64,000 nt of DNA from Trogon surrucura (lineage: Eukaryota > Chordata > Aves > Trogoniformes > Trogonidae): assembly GCA_020746105.1 (NCBI GenBank), contig CM036632.1:5394001-5458000 (forward strand), read 5' to 3'. Below, piece by piece: positions 51,401 through 61,000 of the stretch. How positions within the stretch are numbered: position 1 is the first letter of the stretch; the number at the start of each line of letters is the position of its first letter. The position numbers and the translations under genes were made by a program. The notes under the pieces were generated by a model. That model saw only the letters and a program-made list of their open reading frames with translations, had not been told where the DNA came from and made no database searches.

Positions 51401-53610
51401 GCTGTGTCAGAGCTAAGTCTGATTATAATAATCAGTCTTCCTTTTGAGAGGGTGCTGGAGGTGGGGAGGGGTGAGCGGGATGAGACTGGGGCTGAATTTT
51501 TAGAATGCAGATCTGAGTTTCTTCACTGTCGTTACGGAAACCTGATGTTGCCCAAGAGGTCGGCAAAGCCGGGAGAGGCAAAAGGTGAATTTGGGAGGGA
51601 TCATCCTTGCAAGCACCAGTGGCTCCTTGACAGGCTGAAGTTAATTTTTTAATTTTGTTCTTTGTGATCATCCTGCGTGGAAAGGGAGGGGTTGGCGTCT
51701 GCTCCTGTGTGTGAGCTACCCCTGCTAATAGGAAAGATAGAATCTGCCACATAAGCAGGATCCTCCAGGGATGGGAAAGAGAGGAGGGTGGCTGCGGCAG
51801 ACGTCCAGCAGTGACAGCTCCTTCTCCCTTGGCGCTTTATTCGTTTGTAGCAAGCGTTCCTAGTAATTACGCCTCTTAATTTAGGAGAGCGAGTGGGAGA
51901 AAGGAATATAAATTTGTGTATTAACTTTAGAGATTGGAAATAGGGCAAGCGAACCTTCTCTCTGGGAGATTATATTTGGAAATGAAATAGAATGACATTT
52001 GGTATAAACTTGAAAAATTGCTCTCTTTTTACTGCAACAGGAGGAGAAAAGCCACAATCCAGACTGTATTGGAGAGAAGCAGAAGTCAGCATATGTCCAT
52101 TTCCCAGTTTGTGTGTAGCAACAATAATATATATGCATGAGTATGTTTTTAGGAAACTGTTTCCTGGAAGGTTGCTTCTAGCCCTGTCTTCTCAGTGATA
52201 AAAGCACGTCAAGTTTGTTACAGACTGGGTAACCCACAGAGACTGGCAACTCTGATCCAGCTAGCCTTTGTCTTTAAAGAGAAAAAAAAAATATTTTCTT
52301 CCTTCAACCAAGTGGGAAATAGGTAGTTCTAAACCACTTTTTACTGAGCATCTGATTTTCTTTGGCTTTCTTGCTTTTGTTTCACAATAGGCATCAAGGA
52401 TTAGTTTTCCCAAGAAAGTGTCCCAACTAATCCTGGGGCTGCTTAGCCTGTTTCTAAATGGCAGGTAACGTTTCGCTTTGCAAATATTCTGTTTCTTTGA
52501 AGAAGAGGGCAGTTCCCTCAGAAATCTCAGGAGGCTTAGTTCTCCCCACATGTGCTTCTCTGCAGATGTTTTAGGGAGCAGCCGGTCAGAATGGCAGGGG
52601 CTGGGCACATGGGAGAGGTGATAGTGCTCTTGCCCCGCAGAATGATCTATGGAAGTGCCCAGCGTGGTGCCTGCCTACCTTCTAGTATTGCTGGACACCC
52701 AAATTAAACTCGCTGGTGTTCCTGTATGCTTGATTTCCGTCCTGACGCCAGGTTTATAAGCTTGTAGGCAATAGGAGGTCACCAAGCTTGCCGTGCTGCT
52801 CTGTAGGAAGAGACAAGTAAGATCCTTAGTCAGTGCTACAGCCTTTGGAGAGAAGCACAGACAGCAGCATCACTGGAATAGCTGGCATATCAAGCTCCTG
52901 GGGAACAGTCGTTTGCCTGTTTTCAAACCTTAGCGTATGGGTCATGCCTGGGGTCCCATTTCTCTGTTCTTGTGTATTTTAGTGTACACACTTCCTTTCC
53001 AAGTCTGCTTGGTTTTCATACATTTAAATATTTATGTATTTAAATAGCTTCTGGAATTGTGTTGAGACTCGTAGTCAAACACAACCTCTCAATTCACCTT
53101 TCCGTGCTGGCTCCTTGCAATTCAGTTCCTATTTATCTCTGCCTTTTAAAATCAGCTCTTTTGCTGAGGAAGGCCTTTCAAAGGATGTTGCATCAGCCCA
53201 TTGTTAACTAAACCTTTAGACATTTATAATGGATTCAGCATTTCCTGCTTTTTTACAGTTCCAAGAATGCTGAATGACGTGCAGACACACTTCATCAGGA
53301 TAAGATTGCTGTATCAGCCCCTCACTAAAATGCACTCATTATTCAAATAATAACTGTATGTCTCCAGCATGTGTTCTGTGAAATACGTGTACATGATGTG
53401 GGCGAATAAATTGGGCCGTTTTTTCTTCAACATGCAAATTCTAACTTTAGCAGGGAGTTGAAGTACTTTAGATTTTTGAGTCCTTCACTACCCAAAATGA
53501 GGCACCTGAACGGAAATTTGTTCCATGTTTCGGGCAGTGCGTTAAAATTGCAGAAGTTTGTAAATGTGGCCTTCAAGGGGGACTGATCTGATTTGGAAGC
53601 TTAAGTCCCG

Positions 53611-53770
53611 TGGTAAGGCTTACTTTGAAGACGGGGTGCAGACAGCAGTGGTCAGCAGGATGGATGCTTCGGGAAGGCTCATTTCACGATGCTGAAGGCC
53701 ACTGGAATCAAGTGGGAGGATCAGCAGGTCCGTGGCGTCGTGAAGGCTTATTTTGGAGGGGACAAGTATG
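53611..53770. repeat. Diverged tandem repeat, about three copies of 59-69 bp
   Basis: The word aaggct followed by tactt, catt or tatttt recurs at 53615, 53674 and 53743. The word tcagcagg recurs at 53652 and 53721, each 22 bp before an aaggct copy. Two independent anchors thus give the same 69-bp period. The copies are heavily diverged. No function is apparent. Confidence 0.5.
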
Positions 53771-55099
53771 GGTCAGAAATGACAAGTGCCAAAAACTGAT
53801 CAAGAAGATCAGCTCTCTAAAGTTTTGTTTCTTCTAGCTGTCAGAGGATAAATTTATGGCGTTCTGTTTCTCCTGTCATCTCATATATCTCTAAATAATT
53901 CGTACAGAAGAAGGAACCAGTGAGGAACGTATTTCTTACACTGTGGGCGTTTGCTGTGTCTTTAACACTTGGAGGAGAAGCACCATTGTGAAACTCTGTC
54001 CAGGCAGGTTTAAAAGTAAGGCTGAAAGAAGAAGGATATTTCATAAAAGTAAACACTAAATGAAAATCTGTCCACGTTTCTCCTTCTTCTCTTTCTCCGT
54101 TTTGGAAAAAGTATTTTTATTTCATCTTTTAGGATACTTGCGTATTTGTGAAAGTGGGTGTTCTAGAATTATTCTAGCTACTGAATGTGTCCTGGTCACT
54201 TTCTATTGAGAGCAATAAAGCTAGGGTGAAATTCATGAAGTGAAAGAGAGTAGAAAAGGTTGAGGATAAATGAGACCATTTTAGTTTGAGAGCAGGAGGC
54301 TCCAGTACATTCCGAGAAGAGAACATTGAATAGCCAAAATATTAAATACCTGTTTATGTTTTATTCACAAGTCATGGGCTCTGCCATTACTCATTATTCT
54401 GCTTTTTCTAGTGTCATAAAAACCGTGGATAACTTTTTTAAAGACTGGAATGATAGCTTGGTTTCTTTTTGAGTTGTGGATGTGTTCTGTACAGCAGCGG
54501 TGTCACCGGGGTCCGATCGTGGGTGATGTTAACCCTGAAGCTCCCGCAGAAGCTGTAGGTACTTAGGTCCCTTCTCAGGATAAGAGGTGCAGTGCTGTAT
54601 TTCGGGACAACGTTCTCTCTCTGCTGTCGGCGCTGGTTAGAAGAACCAAATCAACATGAAAGAGAATTAAAAGATCCAAGCCTGACCTCGGTCACTCGGT
54701 GCTGAATGGAGGGAACACAGCAATGAGCTGTGATTTGAGCAGCCCTTTTCCCCTCTCTGCTGGGTAATGGCTCCTACTAGCTTAATGTATTCAAAGTAAT
54801 GAAAGTTTAACTCAGCCAGTTATATAAAATTATTGATAAAAATTGGAGGAGATTAGGCAGGAATATTGAGTTAGCGCAAAAAGCAGAAGTGAGTCATTTC
54901 ATGTTTATCACCTGGTCCCCAGAGCTGTCCTGAGAGACCGTGTCAAAGGGAACGGTCTCCGTAACCTCCTCACCTCTTAGATTTGCACACAGTTCTGAAA
55001 ATTATGTAGAGTATGGGTTTCTGTTTCTTCTATTACTGCCTTCCTATTGCTTATTTTCCTCATTCGGTCCTGCTTCTTTTCCTCCTTTTTTCTCTCTGT

Positions 55100-55127
55100 C
55101 TTGGCTGCATCATGCACTGCAGCCAAG
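55100..55127. other. Hairpin, perfect 10-bp stem with 8-nt loop
   Basis: The arms cttggctgca (55100-55109) and tgcagccaag (55118-55127) are exact reverse complements around tcatgcac, with two possible G-U pairs at the base in RNA. The function is unknown. It is too short for a microRNA precursor. Confidence 0.6.
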
Positions 55128-56462
55128 GTCGGGCTGGAGGAGCGGGTGGTGACAACGTCTCACAAAGGGTTACGCTGGAACGAGTGGGCCAGGTCTGACC
55201 AGAGGCTGAAGAGATCATGGGCTGCTTGGATTGCCCAGCAGGCAAAACTGCACCTCTGAGGAAAGTTGTATCGACAGAGTCCTTATTATTTTACTCTTTT
55301 TCGCTCTTCATTTGTGTTTCATGAAGACCTGTTTGTCTGCACTGTGCTGCCTTTGGAAGAGCAGAATTGGATCCCAACAATAAACCACTCCATCTTAACT
55401 AACTTTCTTTTGGCCTGGAGAAGATATAAATAACATTTTTAATATCTTTTGTGAGATTGGCAGGCAGGGATGTTTTCCTCGCTGAAACCCTAACGATTAA
55501 AGGAAACAAGCAGCATATTTTGAATGAATTATTTATTACCTTAATTGTTTTACTTTCTTTTTTCCCATAAACGATTAGTGAGATTTTAAAGACAAAAATT
55601 GCCTGTGGCACAAAGTTGTGCCGTGGCCTGAACTTGAAACTCTTCAATAGTTTTAATCCTAGTTCTGGGAAACAAGTCCGTGTCGATATTTAACTGCTTC
55701 ATCTCTAAAGATATCGCTGTGCCTTCCTCTCCTTTCTCGCCTCGGGCACATCAGATTTTCAGTCCAGGTAGTTTTGGTGCTTGAAAACTGGGAGGACACA
55801 GAAATGACATAAAATGCCCTTACAGTCGCCGTGCCCTTCCCTCCTCGTTCTACTTCAACGGCTTGTTCTTAGAAACCCAGCAGAATCTCATCACGCCGCT
55901 GCTGAGCGTCCCTGGCACCGATTTGTCACCGCTGTGTATCAGGCGAGACCTGCGCTGATGTTTTCCACGGCAGCATTCGCTTGAGCGTGTGTGCATCCGT
56001 TCTCCTGTCTCTTTTTCCCATTACACACTCAATTTTTTCCTCTCTGCGCAGCCAACGCGAGAGACCCCAGATCACAAGAAGGGATTACTCGCCCACCCCC
56101 TCCATCCCCCCGCCCTCCTCCTCGCGAGAAGGCAGCCGTGATTTATCTGCTTGTGTCGGTGAGCAGGTGGCAGTTGGACTCAAGGCTGAGCCCGCTTAGC
56201 CTGTGATAAATAACATATTTACCAGCCCTTCCATCTTCAAACGCTGTCCACATGCAGTCCGGAAAGCAGCACAGAACCCTTAATAGCAAACACATCCGGG
56301 CTTCAGCAGACGCGGGAAATGGGAGGTATAATGAGTGTTTGCCAGCTGAAAGTGTGTTGGAATTGAAGCCTGCTCCTCGTCCTGGTACCTCTTATTCACA
56401 TTCCTGGAATTATCTGGTGTGCTTGCTTTATCCCCAGCCATCTGTGATGGGCTGAGCTGGGA

Positions 56463-56522
56463 GAGATAAGCTCAGTAATCAGAAAATTGAGGGAAGCATT
56501 TCTGGCTGTGATAATCTTATCA
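56463..56522. promoter_or_regulatory. Candidate regulatory site: GATA motif plus perfect inverted GATA pair
   Basis: A GAGATAAG motif at 56463-56470 is followed by TGATAA-TC-TTATCA at 56509-56522, an exact inverted repeat of TGATAA with a 2-bp spacer. Palindromic GATA sites are known to be bound by both zinc fingers of GATA factors. Whether this one is used is unknown. Confidence 0.3.
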
Positions 56523-57993
56523 GGCAGCTAATATACATTAACATTTGTGCAGCCTGATGATGCAGGTGGGCCTTTGCTTATTTTCTCTTCCTGGATGCCT
56601 TTTGACAGGCAGAAGGAGAATGCAAGGCTTTGGGGTGCCAGGAAGAAATTTGGCTAAAATTCTTTTCTACCCTCTCTCTTCCGCTCTGTCTCAGTGGGAT
56701 CAGAAAGGGGAGGAAGAATAATCCAACCATCCTTTTTCTGCCCTTTCCTGCTAACAGTGCTGCCGTGCTCTGTCTGTCTCTGGGCACGGAAGGGCAAAGA
56801 GGCAGCATGTCAAAATTCCAGTTCTGGCTGAGCAATATGACTGCACATGTCAATGTGCTTCTCTTCCTTGGAAAATTGGGGCCAGCCAGCTTGCTGTTCT
56901 CCCATGAAGTTTACCATTGCAGTAGGGTTTTATTCTTCAAGTCTAATCGGTGCTGTTCAAGGGAATAGTGTATTAATGCATTATTTCCCTGATGCTGAGC
57001 ACTGAGCTCTCTGTGGTCATAAGTTTTGCATCTGTAATTAGGTCTGGTTAGCTTATTGTTTTCCTCCTGAGTGAAAAATATAGTTTCTGTCAATTGATTT
57101 ATTAGGGGAATTAGTTGCCGGGTACTAAAAAGCAGATGACAAAAGGAAATCCAAAATCTGAAGGAGGTCTAGGCTGGAAGACGGTGCTGCAACAGAAATT
57201 TGAGTGTCCTCTAGGTAGTTTGTCTCTGCTTACACTTCCTTATAATTCATTTTTTGAGGGGTTTAGAAGCAAGTAATGCATGTAGTTTAGCAGCCTGTGC
57301 CTTTTCTTGATAACTGAATTAGGGATACAGGTTCCCATAAGTTGGGAAGCCTGGGGATGGTAGAGTCTGGGGAAGAAGTTTTCATGTCTGTAGAGTTTTG
57401 AAGTACTTTCTTGTTGGTTCTTCCCCAAACAAGGCCAGAGGCAGAAGGTATTCTTAATTGTTTGTTTGTTCCACCAGCCTTACCTGAGCAGCTTGAGCTG
57501 GAACATACATTGGAAAGTGCTGGAAATATTTGGATTCAATGTGTATGTCTCAGAGTTGTCCTGAACAAGACAGCATAATCCTGTTGTTCATTTCTTCTGA
57601 GGAGGAATTGAAGCTAAATGAGGTTGAACTGTCAATACCAAATCTTGGATACCAGTGACCTCCTAATACCACACAGATAATTCTCTGCATCCAATTATCC
57701 ATGGGGGACGTGTTGGGGAAGTATCTGGAAGACAAGCAGAAGTTTTGCTTAGAAATAATCAATTTTCTGCGCCTCATCTACTTTGGAGAAAATGTTGAAG
57801 GCAAAGGGGATTACAGAGGGAGGCAGGGTTAACTGAGATTTTGGCATTCAGCACATGAGGAGTTGTGCTTCACATCTGTATGCTGAGAAAGGTCTGGTCT
57901 GTGCAGAACATCATGATTTTCTCCTATTCCCTTTGCTGTTCGTGTGTGTCCCTTTTTAGTACTGGAGGAATTAATGTCTCTTCTCTTCTGCAG

Positions 57994-58082
57994 CTGGAGG
58001 TGGAGATGAAGGTCCTGAAGTCCCAAGAGTGCACAGCTGAGCAAAGTACCGTCATCACCAAGGAGGAGGTTGACACGCTCAG
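57994..58082 (+). CDS. MAD1L1: MAD1L1 internal coding exon, 29 codons plus 2 nt (about human residues 473-502)
   Basis: This 89-bp exon enters in phase 0 and leaves in phase 2. It encodes LEVEMKVLKSQECTAEQS, then about a dozen more residues ending in EEVDTLR, where the Arg codon AG|N is split across the donor. The acceptor is a clear tract, gtctcttctcttctgcag (AG at 57992-57993). The donor is cag|gtaggc. Human MAD1 has the same length and pattern, LExELKxLKSQ then SREEADTLR, just before the segment leading to the MAD2-interaction motif. The segment is coiled coil with a less regular SQECTAEQS stretch in the middle. The unspliced frame reads AGG TAG, so intron retention stops translation at the exon edge. 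The next exon, starting LKVEELE in human, was not found before the window end. Identification is secure. Confidence 0.96.
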
Positions 58083-61000
58083 GTAGGCAAAGCAAGGAGA
58101 AGGCTGAGATGACTCTGTTTTCGGTGGAACTGGTGAGAAGGGAAATGCCCAGGGTCGTCTCACTGCTTGCTCTGGTTATTGCCATCTCATGGTAGAGCAC
58201 CGGGCACAGGACCTCACCATGCTGCAGTGCATGACAAAGTCCATGTGTGTAGGCTGCCTGCTATTCAGGGAACAGCATGGGAGCATCAACCAGAACACAT
58301 TTTCCTTGTGTTTCTCAAGTAGGATGTTCTTTTCCCAAGCCCGACAGCTTTTATGGACGTGAAATCCATGAAGCGTTAACAGAAAGCCTCAGCCCCTGAT
58401 CTTTCCTGCATTTAGATACTTTATAAGGCTTTCTAGCTTTTGGGAGGCTGCGGGCTCGTTTCTTTTAGTGTTTGGGATCTCTTGCTTTCAGTTAATTCAT
58501 AAGACTGGCTCCCGCGTCGCTGTTCCCCCTGTTGACTTTTTTTCCTGAGGAAACAGCATTGCTGTTTGTTTCTTATTTTGACCAAATCTCGACTGTAAAT
58601 ACAGGATCTGTTGGCATGTGTGTGAAGAGGTTTAGAAACCAGCTTTTGTAATACAGATGTGCGTGTAGCACTGGAGATAAAACAGGGATGTTCCCCTTGT
58701 GCATTGCTGCAGATGGCAGAGGGGTACCTGTTGTGATGCAGTGAAAGAGAAGTTACAAAACAGCGTTTCAGCAGAGGATACATGAGCATTTACAAAAGCT
58801 ACAGTGAAGCTAGACAACCTTTCAGTGTATTTATTAAAGCATTTAGAGATTCCATTCCAGAGCAGGTTACACAATAAACACTGAGCACAAAAGTTCATCT
58901 GTTTCTGAATGTTTAATAACGTTCCTTTTATTTAAGCTGAGAACATCAGATCACGACAGGCTGAGTTTTTTATTCTTGGCTGATGTAAGACTTTGATTGG
59001 GGTTCCACTTCTTAATTTTTCTGCATTTTCAGCTCCATCATTATAAAGTGTTACTGCCTCATAGGACTGAAAGCAAGATTTTGCAGCAAGCAGAATCTTG
59101 CAGGAAGCAAAAATTACTGGCCTGTACGTTATGGCTTCGCTCTTTTGCTTTGCCTCTGGAGCTTGTTTTTCAGCTTTGAAAGCTCAGTTCCGCAGCAGAG
59201 GGGAGATGTTTGAAAGTAACACGTGTTCCACTAAGCTATTCCAGTACGTTCTAGGGCTGAACACCTAATCATAGGGACTCACTCCTGTAGTTCCCTCAAG
59301 GCAGTGTAATAGTTCTCGAGACCCAAGGCATACATCTCCCTTTTTCATTCTATCATACGCTTGAGTCTGGTAAGGGCTTCCCTTTTTCAAGGGAATAAAC
59401 CTGTCCCCATCTCCTTTTGCGTATGGTGCGTGTCTCTTTGACCTGAGCTCATTCAGGTTTTTCAGGTTTTTGCTTTGCTGAGGAGCACTAGACCCTCTGA
59501 AACCTGATGGTTTTACTGCTGCAGAACTATTCAGCATCTCCTCAGCAACATTAAACCCGTCACTCCTGATGAATAATGTGCCACTGTATCAGTAAAGCCA
59601 GCATCCTGCTTGCTGTCTTCTGGGAGCTGGAGGTTTTTAGAGCTATTTCTACAGTACCTCCTCAGTCTCTCCCTCCTTTGGTTGGTATGGGCTGCAGCAC
59701 CCTTTCGTATAGGAAGTGCTCAGTCTCTTTATTTTCACCTCCAAGACTCATTATTTGGTTTTATCTTCACTGAACAGCATTTGCCATCTATTAACTGAGC
59801 AGCTTCAGGGACAGTGTGTGTAGGGGGAAACAGCTGGATTGCTGCATAGTCCAGGGCTTCACATTGTGGAAGGCTCTTGGCAGTGGAGATAGAAATGTCT
59901 GCCTTTGCCCTGAATTAAAATTATTTCCTGAGCAGGGACAAGTGGAGCTTGCGAGTATCTGCTTGTTAGGGGAGTGTGGTGGTTGGTTCTGCTCAAAGGT
60001 GGTCCTGTACTCCCCTAGATAATGTTTTTCTCTCTTTGTTTTTAAAGGATTGCTTTGACTACTAATCTCATCTCTGTCCTCCTTTCATGGAGTTGTGTCA
60101 AACCTTTCACACAAAGTGGGATGAAAATTGTTCTGGTTTGAGTCTATTCCCAGTAAAGCTGTTGATGGTGCAGAGCTACTCCCCAGTGCTGAGCCATACA
60201 CCGCGAGCTGTTGCAGCAAAGAGGCTGAGCTTCTGCAGTTACTCCGTTGTGATATTTTGTCTTTTCTTCTCCTTCCCATTTCAGTACCCTATATTCCTGA
60301 GGCTATGGGTGCAGAGGCCACAGCCCCAGGATCTAATTCCAGGCTGTTTTTTCTGTTGCTTTTTACTGAACCACTTTTTGTTGTTACGACTGATTTAAAT
60401 ACTCGTCCCAGGCCCTGATGCTCATCAGTTGCTACAGAGCTGTTCCAGAAAGCATAGATTTGTTTGGTTTTAGCACCCTTTCACTGCTCAGCTTCTGTTG
60501 GAGCTCTCTTTGCTGAAGAACTGGTAAGCTAGTCCCTGCTCCTTTTTCCTTACTGTTGGCTACTGTTGCTGCTTCAGGTGTCTTCTCAGACTCTCAATCA
60601 CTCCTTTCAGCACTGAAGAATCGATTCCATAAAGATTTTTTTCTTATGCTTCTAGACTTAAGCAGTCAAAGGATATGGTTGGGCCTTGTTTTGTGTTTTC
60701 TGGCATTTTCTGTGCATTGGACAAGAAACTGGGCCAAGTTATTCGTTCATGGAAGAGGCTCCTTCTCAAAGGAGTGTGAGGTAAATCACTACATTCCCCC
60801 ATGCTTTTGGGGTTCAGGAACAATGCACTGTGGTCCATGCCAGAACACTCCTTGTGCTTGGCTGAATGTGTCCTCTCTGTACAGCAGAAGTGAACTGAGT
60901 TGTGGTTAAAGAACAGAAGGGGTTTGGAGGAGAACAGAGATTAGTATGGGGAGGGATTAGGTCTGCTGTGCTCATCCTCCTTCTGTGTGTTTGTGGCCCT

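Larger units (their letters stand above)
39613..57993 (+). other. MAD1L1 intron, complete (about 18 kb)
   Basis: This intron runs from a strong gtaagt donor to a ttctgcag acceptor. It holds a 16-T run (39984-39999), a TAATTAG site cluster (42363-42538), an old antisense CR1 (about 44835-45490), a diverged tandem repeat (53611-53770), a 10-bp perfect hairpin (55100-55127) and an inverted GATA pair (56509-56522). Several strong isolated acceptor-like sites (for example near 42749 and 43104) occur without convincing matching exons. No second gene is supported. Confidence 0.9.
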
